From Leptidea sinapis (lineage: Eukaryota > Arthropoda > Insecta > Lepidoptera > Pieridae), in NCBI RefSeq assembly GCF_905404315.1, contig NC_066312.1, positions 15,549,001-15,613,000 on the forward strand: DNA of 64,000 nt. The letters run 5' to 3'. Positions within the stretch are counted from its first letter, which is position 1. Every line of letters starts with the position of its first letter. The position numbers and the translations under genes are program-made. Below the pieces are notes generated by a model. That model had not been told where the DNA came from. It made no database searches and was given only the letters and a program-made list of their open reading frames with translations. Of the stretch, positions 48,034 to 58,632 are shown in pieces.

Positions 48034-48302
48034 ATAAAAAAAATGTTTTCAAATCTGTGAAAATAGTTTGTTATAAGAAAACGTTTCCCATGGCAATGCA
48101 GATATGACGGTTATACCGTTCAAAAATTTGCTAAGCATCCTAGCCCATATCTTTCTCTCTCCTATTTAGCTTTTTTTTAGCTAATGCTGTATGTACCTGT
48201 TCTATTTAGTACTTAGTACTTGACATATAAGGAAAATAAAAACAAATTATTACAATTCATAATTGTAACAAATTAAACTGATTGCCACTCTTTTACATCA
48301 AG

Positions 48303-50272
48303 TTTTTTTTATGGAATAGGAGGACAAACGAGCGTACGGGTCACCTGGTGTTAAGTGATCACCGCCGCACACATTCTCTTGCAGCACCAGAGGAATCACA
48401 AGAGCGTTACCGGCCTTTAAGGAAGGCGCTTTTTTTAAAGGTACTCATGTCGTATCGTCCCGGAAACACCGCACAAGGAAGCTCATTCCACAGCTCTGTA
48501 GTACGTGGAAGAAAACTCCTTAAAAACTGCAATGTGAAGAACCGCCACATATCCAGATGGTGGGCATGATATCCTAACTTGTGGCGTGTCGTGCGAAGGT
48601 GGAATTTGGCGGTAGGAATCAGGTTAAACAGCTCTTCGGAACACTCCCCGTGATAAATGCGGTAGAAGACACACAATGAAGCGACGTCTCTACGCAACGC
48701 CAAGTGATCCAGCCATTCGCAGAGCACTGGGTCTCCGAAAATTCGAGCTGCTCTGCGTTGCACGCGGTCAAATGGATCGAGCTGATACTGAGGTGCGCCA
48801 GACCAGAGATAACAGCAATACTCCATGTGTGGCCGGACCTGCGCTTTGTAGAGCGGTAGAATGTGGGCCGGCTTGAAGTATTTCCGTGCTCTATTGATGA
48901 CGCCCAGCTTCTTCGAAGCCAATTTGGCTTTGCCCTACAGTTGGCCACGGAATTGGCAATCGCTCGAGATTTCGGGACCCAGTATTCCGATACTAGGCGA
49001 GGCTTTAAGGGAAGCGTAGTCGAAGAGCAGTGATACGGTAAATGGTTTTTTTAGTGGTAAACGCGCAAACTTGGGTCTTCTCGGGGTTGAATTGGACAAG
49101 GTTCAATTTACCCCATTCCGCGACCTTCTCGAGAGAGGACTCGATAGAAGACATAAGTTTCTCCTGGGACTGGTTGACGTTTTCCCGAGAGAGACCCAGT
49201 GCTGTCGTCTGCATAGCAATGCATGTTGGAGTTGTCCAACATATCATTGATATGCAGAAGAAACAGCGTGGGAGATAGCACACAGACTTGGGGCACTCCA
49301 GCGTTCACGGGCTTGGGATTCGAGCAAAAACCGTCGACAACGACTTGTATGCTGCGCCCAGTGAGGAAGCTGGAGGTCCACTTGCATAAGCTCTCGGGAA
49401 GCCCAAATGATGGAAGTTTTGAGCGGAGCGCCTTGTGCCATACACGATCAAAGGCCTTCGCTATATCCAGGCTAACTGCCAGGCCTTCCCCCTTGCTTTC
49501 AATAGTCGCCGCCCATCTATGTGCTAGGTATACCAGATCACCTGCCGACCGTGCATGGCGAAAGCCGTATTGTCGGTCGTTGATCAACTGGTGACCCTCT
49601 AGGTATACTAAAAGCAGTCGGCTAATTATGCTCTGCATGATTTTGGAGAGCAGGGAGGTAATAGCAATAGGTCTGTAGTTTGCCGGATCTGAACTGTCTC
49701 CTTTTTTTGGATCGGATGGACAAGGGCTGACTTCCATGAGTCAGGGACTACGCCTTTGGAATAAGAGTGACGGAATAAACGCGTTAGAACCGGCGTCAAC
49801 TCAGGGGCACACGTTCTAAGCTCGATTGGAGAAATGCCATCCAGCCCGCTCGATTTCCTGACGTCCAACGAAAACAGAGCTCACCTAACAGTTTTCTGTC
49901 TGAACTGTACTTCAGGCATAGAGCTCTGACACCGCGGGATGATCGGCGGTGTTTTTCCGTTGTCGTCAAGAGTCGAGTTGGAGGCGAAAAGAGCGCACAG
50001 GAGATCGGCTTTCTTTTTTGCCGTATGGGCCAGGGTGTCTTTCCTCATGTGCAACGGCGGCATGGACGGCTGGTTGAAGTTTTCAAGAGCAGCTTTCGAC
50101 AACGACCAGAACTGGCGTGTTCCGGTCGGGTAACTGGAAAGCTGCTCGCCGATTTTGACGACGTGCTTTGACGTCGCACGGGCGAATGGCATCTTAAAAA
50201 ATCTGGAGGCACGGTTATATTTCCTCTTAAGAACTTTGCAGTTCGGATCCTTTGTGCCCAGCGCCGTAACCC
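48303..50272 (-). pseudogene. jockey/CR1-like LINE reverse transcriptase, copy 3
   Basis: Same family and 3' end as the pair at 28937-32300 (complement of TTTTTTTATGGAATAGGAGG at 48303). Minus-strand frames give KSSGLDGISPIELR, RPIAITSLLSKIMQSIISR, SLDIAKAFDRVWHKAL, GVPQVCVLSPTLF and CYADDSTG, then a deletion of about 30 bp near 49195 shifts the frame before LSRENVNQSQ. The tail resumes at PHMEYCCYLWSGAPQ. The 5' truncation falls at about 50272, where it meets repeat T. Confidence 0.9.
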
Positions 50273-50274
50273 AA

Positions 50275-50680
50275 ATCATTTCAATTACAATATAATATGT
50301 AAAATGATGCAACAAACATACTCAAACGTCAAAAAGTCAATGCCTTACCCGAGTAACTCAAAAAAGTAAATGTAAATTAATACAAAAGTTATTAAGTACA
50401 GTAGCTGCATCATCCATATACACCGTAAATAAATAAAGGTTTTCTGTGAGCATTTTATAAGCGATTATAAATAATATATATATAATATCTTTTAAGAATC
50501 TGAAACCGAGTCATCCAGCCACCACAAGCAGCGCCCGTTCACGAGCATGCCGCATGAGCTAGCCATCGCCTCCCTCAACCATATTTTAGGGAAGGGCACG
50601 ACCCGTCCCATGTCGCCGCCACAAGCAGTGACATTTAAGCGAGCATGACGAAACCTGTTACGAGAACTCAAGCAAACGAC
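50275..50680. repeat. Repeat T, copy 1
   Basis: Matches 50963-51350 in the same orientation. Shared blocks include AAATCATTTCA.TTACAATAT, CGTAAATAAATAAAGGT, CCGTTCACGAGCATG.CGCATG and ATATTTTAGGGAAGG. No coding potential found. Confidence 0.65.
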
Positions 50681-50819
50681 AATAAAAGAATCCTAATCTA
50701 CATATTATCATGCAATACTCACAAAATACCTCTACTTACAATTTGACAATTTTATTCTGCTTAAACTTGTAATAAATATTATATTTTTACTAACAGTAAT
50801 CAAAAGCTTAATCCCTTAG

Positions 50820-51350
50820 GGTAATCAAATCAAAATCACTTTATTCATGCAGGTCAAGGAAATAACTTTTCTTTTTATATTCCCATATTATATTCCCATC
50901 GCCTTTGAGGGTAGAGCTTTAATAAGAAGAAGTGGCAAGAACGCCATTGTGTCAATCGCTCACTCACAAATCATTTCAGTTACAATATATGTAAAGTTAT
51001 GCAGTTATAATACTCAAACTACAAATACTCGAAAAAAATAGTAAATTAATACGTAAAAACAAGAATTATTGAGTACAGTCATGGTCGACTACTACTGTAT
51101 CAACAATAATAGTAGGCCATGGTACAGTAGAAGCATCAATCCACACACACATCGTAAATAAATAAAGGTATTTAGCGACCATTTTATTTGCAACTATAAA
51201 AAACATAATTTTTAATTTTAAAACCATGAAGCAGAGTTTCCGGCTACAGGATCATCCTTCCACCGCAAGTAGCAGCCGTTCACGAGCATGACGCATGGGC
51301 CAGCCATCGCCTCCCTCGACCATATTTTAGGGAAGGAAACGTCCCATGTC
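50820..51350. repeat. Repeat T, copy 2, with retroposon-like left end
   Basis: Begins ATCAAAATCACTTTATTCAT followed by GCAGGTCAAGG, a 3'-end signature common in lepidopteran retroposons (here inverted), includes the complement of the GTTTCTTGCC-type core near 50925, and then runs collinear with copy 1 from about 50963. Confidence 0.6.
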
Positions 51351-53344
51351 AAATATAAATTGTATAAAATCTTTTTAACTGTAGTTTTTATAAAAGATAA
51401 AGCAGTCGTCAAAATATTGAATATAGAAAAATGATAGTAAATAAAGAACGCGTTTGAAATGTAATTCAATGTACCTTTTCTGTCCGCTAAATAACGCTAG
51501 AAGTGGACTTTGATACACTTTATACGACCCTCTCGGCCCAGTTGTCAATAAACGAAGGTACTTTCCTGTAGAAGGACGTATCTATATGAATATATATAAT
51601 ATTACGCGGAAAATTAATTTGACGCGCATTGAGTCTTCTTTGTAAGTAGGTATTTGCTTCCCTCCGAAAGAAGTCTTAACATGTTAAATAACACATTTTG
51701 ATTGAAGTTTACAAAGAAAGCTTTTTTCTCATGACTGATTAACGCTGTCAAAAGATTTTAAATACACATTAGAATATCTTATATTAATTGTATAATTTCT
51801 TTAAATTATAATTTATTCCGACTCCGTAAGTGTTCGCGTGTACTTTTTATTTTCTTTTATATTATAATTTCAGGTTGTTCTGTGAGTACCCGTGCAGCCA
51901 AAGCCAATATTTGCCGCGCGTAATTACGCGCGTTATTATCAATGGAAAGGAATTCCTGTCCATTGTGTTGTTTGAATTGAGATATATATTTTTCTAAATT
52001 ACTAGAAAGCGTTTCGTTGTGCTATGAATGTGCTGTATATTTCTAAAAACTCATTAATAAAAATTGTATTTTACAGTGTTTGTTATTCTATTTAAATAAT
52101 TACCAAATGAGCCATTGCCGTTTTGTTCTTCCTGATTGGTTTCTGTTTAGCTTAGATAACAAATAACAATATACTCTTTTTAGGAGAGATCTACAGAATA
52201 TAATGCTGGTGTAAGGGTCCCGAATCTTCAAAGGATAACTAGTTTATTACATTATAGGTACGTGTTTCATTCACGATTTTTTTTCCCATATCACTCGCGT
52301 GGAGAGATGGTGTCAGTTGAATGTAATGTTTAGATTGATCAATCCTTTGATGTTTTTATAACTGAAAACAATAAAACAACCGCATTTAAATCCTGGTTAA
52401 CCAAAACCTAGGCAAAAATAGGTTCATGAACTCATTTACCTGAAGTTATGACACCAGGAACAGATAAACGTTTAATGCCTCCTACATGGTTTAGTCGAGT
52501 TAGTATTTTGTGGGGCGATGTATATGCTTTTACAACAAGATCCCAGAATATGTTCAAAACAAATGTATTACGAAATTCAAAAGAATTGTTAAATAACGTT
52601 TGTGTGGTAAATGTTATTATAACATAAATGACTTTCTTAATGATACCACAGATTGGGAAGTGAGCGAGCTGCCCTGAGGCAAACTTATTATTTAATTGTC
52701 TGAACTATTTAATAATAAGTTTAATTGTACGATATTACTTTATAACCATATTTTCTATGAAAAAAAAAGAAGCCAACTTACGTTTTAAGAGGCATTCTTT
52801 TTGGAATAGGTGGTAGTTTTGGACTTTCACTAAGTGGTATTACATTTTATTTTAAATAAAAATATTTGAATTTGAATGTAGGTATACCTTTATTTATAAT
52901 ATATTATATATAATAAATTTTATATATAATAAAAAATTATATGAAAAATTTATCTAAATAATTACAAATAAAATATATATACTTAATATGCATCTAATTA
53001 AAACTAATATACAATATGATACAAAGAAAAAACTAAAGTAAGGCTTATTGTAGATCGACATAATAAGCTGGTGTTTGCAGTGTTTTTTCCCAAAAAGGTT
53101 TGCTCCTCAGCATACTAGTTGGGTATAACCCAACACTGATTTTTCAGTAACTACCTTCAAGAAGACGGTCGTCGCGATTACAGCCACAAGTGCTTCGACT
53201 ATTATATATAATTAGTATGGTCAAATGATAATACTCTCAACATGAGGTTATAAATAATATTGTTAAAGACGGCTAGGTCGTAACTATTATGTGTAGGTAA
53301 GTATTAAACAAATATTCAGATAAAATTACTTTTTAAAAAACGTT
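51351..53344. other. AT-rich intergenic with palindromes only
   Basis: No gene is supported. It contains the palindromes at 51915-51965 and a 12-bp perfect inverted repeat (AAACTTATTATT at 52681, AATAATAAGTTT to 52722). Confidence 0.5.
51915..51965. other. Two adjacent palindromes
   Basis: CGCGCGTAATTACGCGCG (51915-51932) is a perfect 18-bp palindrome. Seven bases later, 51940-51965 (CAATGGA...GGAATTCC...TCCATTG) is a 26-bp palindrome with 12 of 13 pairs matching. Confidence 0.85.
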
Positions 53345-54410
53345 CAAAATGACACACTCACACAAACGCGCGCATCGACGAGGCCCCTAAGCGGTTTTCG
53401 CGGTCAGTACGAGTCGAGTGTCACGTTGTTATTTGTTTCCGCGATCTTTTTAAAAATGCCAGCGTATTGCGTGCTATTTGAACTCGGCTATATCAAAACT
53501 CCAGTTTTCGTTTTCTAAACTATAAAGTTGTAGAGTACATAAGAATGATTTATTGTTATATTATTATTATTATAATTATTAGGTATTCGAATTATAAGTC
53601 CGTGAGATCGATTATGATAAATTCGTGAACATTATTCACAATTTACACTAAGATGCAATATTTATTATCCTTTTTTATGAGTATTATTTTATTAATGGTT
53701 TTCTAGGATGTTTTTTTATATTTATTTATTTTGTTTAAAAATACTTACCTACATGTGTTTCGTCATGGTTTTCGTGAGTGTTGAAAGCAATACCAGCTAG
53801 TGCTGTCAAATGAAATTCACTGATGACGGCTGCATACAATTATCAAGTTTTTCGTCGCGCGTGTCGCTTTCGTGGTTTTCGAGGGTGCTGAAATAGATAC
53901 AGATGTCAGAATGTAAATCCAAGGTGCCGAAGCCAATAACGCTGGTCTTTTGAAATAAAATTGTGTGTTCACCAACATATCTCTACACTCATATTGATTT
54001 CATTGAAAATGTCACATCCGCCATCTTGGATCTTGAAATGGGTGTCATATTTGTAATTGACACTCTCGAAATTCGTTATTGACACTCACGAAAACAATAC
54101 TTGCCCCGTCTCGACATGTTCGTGGGATGACTGCAGGGAAGAGTTTCTTAAGACTGTGGTAGAAGTGAAACTTCAACGGACAATGTTTAAAAACACATAT
54201 TTTAAAGATTCCCGTCAATATTTCAAATAAAATATTTAGACGAAAATTAAACAAAAAATACGTTCAAGAAAAACATTCATAAAATGTTGTTTAAAAATAT
54301 TAGATAACAGTCAGTCATCATCAGTCATGTAGACTATAATATTGCATTATACACTGTACAGCTATCATACATACACTAAACATAAAAATCTTACGCTTTT
54401 TACTTTTTTA
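53345..54410 (-). repeat. Large unclassified repeat family R, copy B
   Basis: The reverse-complement partner of 39570-41145; see that entry for matching blocks. Copy B lacks the extra ~400 bp of copy A. Segment 54095-54185 is also shared with 11810-11895. No recognisable protein. Confidence 0.7.
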
Positions 54411-54647
54411 CGCTCCGCAAATCCCCATAAGGAACATCGTTCCAAAACTCCTTTTTAAAGTTGGCAAGAAAAATAATCTGACAACCCTATTGCTTCAATG
54501 GAGTGTACGCACATGTAGGTAAGTATTTTATCAACAAGGCTTAGTTTCCATACTGATACATATGTCTACTGTGGTAGAGGTAAGAGTCATGCGATAGAAA
54601 GAGAGGTAGGTAACTTCTAGGTTAATATCCACGCTTGAAAGGAGAAA

Positions 54648-54893
54648 TTGACTAAGCGACACGGTGCTAATTTTACACCAGAACAGTTCAAAAATCGGAT
54701 TTTCAGAAAAATATCATACAGTTGTAATCACCCTAAAGACGCAATTCAAGATTTTCAAACCATCTTTAAATTAACTTTACAAAAAAATAATATTAATTCC
54801 GAAATTAAGTCTCGGTTAGTAAATTACCTAAAATTAAAAAAGTGTGTGTGTACTTATGTATGCACGCAAGAAGTTATACTTCTTTGGCTATAA
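54648..54893 (+). other. Open frame of ~80 codons, unrecognised
   Basis: KRHGANFTPEQFKNRIFRKI, then HPKDAIQDFQTIFKL, then a Cys/Thr-rich end. Its composition looks protein-like in the first 60 codons. No domain recognised. It lies 300 bp upstream of the Myb/SANT-type pseudogene and may be another TE fragment. Confidence 0.25.
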
Positions 54894-55190
54894 CAAACCA
54901 AAAATCCTTAAAAGTATTTATTCCTCGTGCTATTATACGTTTGTAGAAAGAACAATATTTTCAAAATCTTGCAACGATGGCTTTGATAATTAATTATTAA
55001 ATAACGAATACGGCTGTACGGGCCCGTACAACGACCGCCCGGGGTTTTTTTGTTTATTATAATATACCTAACAGTGCGTAATGTAATTTTGAACATTATC
55101 GTGACTCGAAATAAGTAGGTAATATTATGATACCGTGCATTTGAATGAAATATACCTACTTACCTTAAATGCTGTAATACCTTTTATAGG

Positions 55191-55862
55191 ATGGAATCTA
55201 GATCTCGAGCAAGCCCAGAATAGTTCGCAGCTTTATTAGAATTTATGGAAAGGTATGTAAATTATTAGTTACTTCGTAATCTTCCTTTGTTAAAAACTAT
55301 AATATTTGAGCACTTGAAAGTTAAAGTAAACAATGACGTGATACGCGACATGAACTAATACTACTACTTACGAAATACAATTTTGATTGACCCTTTGTCA
55401 ATAGACCCTTCCTCTCTTTATCTTATATTCTAGCCATGGTGATATAACAAGAGAGGTGATATAGCAAGGGCCTCAAGGCTGAATAAAAGCTGACAGGCTA
55501 TGGGAGGAATTTGTAAAACTTCTAAACTCCAATAGACAAATAGAAAAAATGTGAGAATCTACATGTATTGGTCACATTAAAGTGCTATTTCTATAACGTG
55601 AACTATATGCTATAATCAGTTTACTTAATAGATAAATAAAAAAAACATGCATGACGACATTAATTTACAGACAAATATGTTCAGGTGTGGGCAGACTGGA
55701 AAACCAAGCCCAAAAAAAGCTTTGGCAATATGTGGTGAGGCTTTGCATACTGGTGGTGGTCCGAGCAGCAGTTTAACGGCTGTCACTGGTAAAGCTGGAA
55801 TCGAGGAGATAGTCTTTGATGTTAATTCTTTTCTTATCTTATTACTATATTTTCATTTGTAA
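55191..55862 (+). pseudogene. Myb/SANT-like (Harbinger-associated) DNA-binding protein, broken
   Basis: Three exon-like pieces. 55191-55252 (MESRSRASPE, stop, FAALLEFME) has a premature TAG. 55434-about 55550 (HGDITR, then GPQG and LWEEFVKLLNS) follows an acceptor TAG. About 55671-55862 reads VQVWADWKTKPKKKALAICG and then TGGGPSSSL. This order matches the Myb/SANT or MADF-like proteins that accompany PIF/Harbinger transposons and have many copies in Lepidoptera (family recollection). Stops and a frame clash between pieces 2 and 3 make it a pseudogene. Confidence 0.65.
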
Positions 55863-56019
55863 ACAAGTATAATTTCTGTTATTTATATTCATCATATTTT
55901 TCAGGCCCCACCACCAGAGACAAACACTCTACCATCACATTATGGATAATAATGGTGTATTGGATTTTATTCCTTCTTATTATTCTACACAAAGTACCTT
56001 TTGTTTTATAGATGCAATG

Positions 56020-56930
56020 TGTTGTCACATCATGTCAGTAAAATTCAAGAAAATATTGCTCCCAACCGTTTTTTCCATATTGATGGTAGAGAAAATCTGA
56101 GTGACTCTGCTTCTTGAGGCCTTCTACCTTCTCAATTACTTGTCAATCAGCTGTGGTGATATGGTCCTTCATAGGCTCAACGATCAGTAAATGAATGGCC
56201 CATAAAACCATTTAAGCCTAATAATGACGAAACATTTCCTAAAACTAGAAGGGCCCATACGTTTGCCACCGTTGTCGAAGTCGAGAACTTACTTATTTTT
56301 GATTTAGTTCTTAGGACATCAACTTGGCTAAAATTACTTCGCACGATTGTATACATTCTCTGAATGCTTAAACGTCTTCCACGCGACAATTTCATTAATT
56401 TATCTGATCTAGAAGCTGCTGAATTAATTGCCATATGTTTTTTGCAACAAAAATATTTTTCTCAAGACATAAAAAGCAATTAGTAATAAAAATGTCACTT
56501 CTGCTTCAACCCGCATATTAGACAGAAGGCTTTTTACTTGCTGGTGGATGATTAACTAGTGCTTATGTTCCCTATAAAAATCGCAATCCAATATTATTAC
56601 CGCGTCGAGATCATATTGTGAATCTGTTAAAAGATCATCACAACCACATAAATTACCACACGCATTTACTTACTTCTTTGTTACGCCACCGTTATAGGAT
56701 AGTCTCAGCTCGTAATGTCATTCGCCAGCGTGTACGATCATATAATACGTGTTTTAAATGTTTACCGCGATCACAAGCGCCGATCATAGCAAGTCTTCTT
56801 TTTTCGCGTTTATTAGAAGCTAAAGCTTTTACAACTACGGGAGTAGATATACATATACATACATACATAAACTGGCCCTATAAATGTAGTTTAGAAATTT
56901 TGTCTGATCTAAGTGCAGAAACATTTAAAG
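56020..56930 (+). pseudogene. BEL/Pao retrotransposon pol remnant
   Basis: Readings in changing frames: FFHIDGRENLSDSAS (56071-56115), NEWPIKPFKPNN, EAAELIAICFLQQKYFS (end of RNase H and connector), then the frame from 56618 with an integrase zinc-binding-like region (HHNHINYHTH, NTCFKC) and AFTTTGVD, where the core should begin. Most of the integrase core is deleted: SDLSAETFK follows about 25 residues later. Gag, protease, RT and LTRs were not found. At about 56930 it is interrupted by a LINE. Confidence 0.7.
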
Positions 56931-58440
56931 TTAGGAATCCGAGACGGACTGCCTGGGACACTTATCAGGTAAACCTAATGTGGAACCTCGAATCAATTCC
57001 GAAGTGTATCAAGTCCCTAGAGAGTCTTTATCTAGAAGTGTCGGCTCAGACGCAATACTTTGCGTTATAGATGCCTATGAAGCGAGCTGTCCACTAGAAA
57101 CAAAAACCTCAAATCGAGAAATATCACGGTGGAATTCTAAACTTGAGAAAGAACCTTAACCTTAAAAAGAAAAGCGGAACATTATTCACCAAGGCTAAAA
57201 ACACCAAAAATTGGCAAGCTTAATCCTTGACGGAATACAATAAATAAATTAGGAGTGCCCGTAGGGCATCATGGAAGGTAGGTAGGAAGCTATGGGAGGA
57301 TGTTATGAGTACGACTTAAGATGCAAAACTTCTAAAAAGGCTCTCGAGAGTACGCCCAAACCAACTGAGTCTTCTTAAGAAACTAGATGGGACCTTCACA
57401 TCCGATGAGAAGAAAACCTTGGAACTTCTAGTCTCAACCCATTGGGCATTAAGGCGATACCATATAGACACCATATAGAACTTGTAGGGAGGACTGGTGT
57501 ATGTCCGCCAAAGTAATAAGACTAGCACAGGTAAAATAGGCGATTAAAACGTTCCAACCCTATAAAGTAATTGGAGAGGATGACATCCATCCTATTTTGC
57601 TGCCGAGAGGAATTGACATTCTCCTTCCTCATTTAATCAGAATCTACAGAGCGAGCTTCGCATGTGGAAATATCCCAAAACAGTGAACTAAGATCAAGGT
57701 ACTGCTTATTCCCAAGGCTAGCAGAAAGGACTACTCAATTCCAAAGTCCTTCCGACCCGTAAGGCTACTGCCTTACTTCATCCTTATTATTTACGGAATT
57801 AAGTTACGGAGAAGGTGATAGACAGGTACATCATATTAACAAGACAAGATTCTGCCTAATAACCCCATATGAGTATGGTACTCAACATGCCTATTGTAGA
57901 GGTAAATCTTCTGAAACCACCTTATTACAACTCGTAGTCAGGGTTAAAAGGGCTTTGCGCCTTCCTAGACATTGAAGGAGCATTTGATAAGATCCATAAG
58001 GGCTTTAGTTTAGCCGATAAAATGGCCGACTATACTACGGTCAAATTAGTTGAGTCAGTGCTCTCGAGTAGGACTGTAAGATTGCGGCTACAAAGAGTCT
58101 CTCTTGATGTTATAACCACTAATGGATGTCCACAAGGAGGCCTTGTGGACATCCATTGCCTCTACTATGCACCCCTGTCATTGATGAACTTTTCGATAAG
58201 TTGGATGAACTTGGTATCAACACTCAAGGTTATGCTGATGACCTGGTGATAATGATTCCAGGCGACAGCCAAAGTACTATCTCGTACCTTATACAGAAAG
58301 CTCTTAAATATTATATCCAAATGGTGCAAAGACACTGAGTTGCTGACAAAACCGTCCTGGTGTCTTTTACTGGGAAGCGGAAGTTGGATGGCCTCATATA
58401 CCCGCGACCGAATATATAAGAAATAAATCTAAGTATAGTA
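56931..58440 (+). pseudogene. Non-LTR retrotransposon (jockey/R1-like group), decayed
   Basis: Starts with NPRRTAWDTYQVNLMWNLES, then frame-shifted SRLRKNLNLKKK-type linker, RPNQLSLLKKLDGTFTSDE, IGEDDIHPILL, and an RT palm with FLDIEGAFDK, NGCPQGG and GYADDLVIM (YADD). The piece after CPQGG is replaced by a hairpin (58121-58157). Many stops. It is joined to the BEL/Pao remnant without an obvious target duplication. Confidence 0.7.
58121..58157. other. Perfect 17-bp hairpin in dead RT gene
   Basis: AATGGATGTCCACAAGG (58121-58137), spacer AGG, then CCTTGTGGACATCCATT (58141-58157), an exact reverse complement. Confidence 0.97.
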
Positions 58441-58632
58441 GGCAAAACGGAGACAAGACGTTATTCGTCTCAGAAGGGCATCGATTTAAGTATTGGTGTA
58501 ATTTTACTATATTTCAGATGGTCAGGATACACAGCATTTAATAAAATTATTAAAAACTATTGCAAGTTATGGTGCTTTGACATCAACTATTGAACTTTTT
58601 AATTATTTGTAATAGTTAAAAGATTTGTTTTG

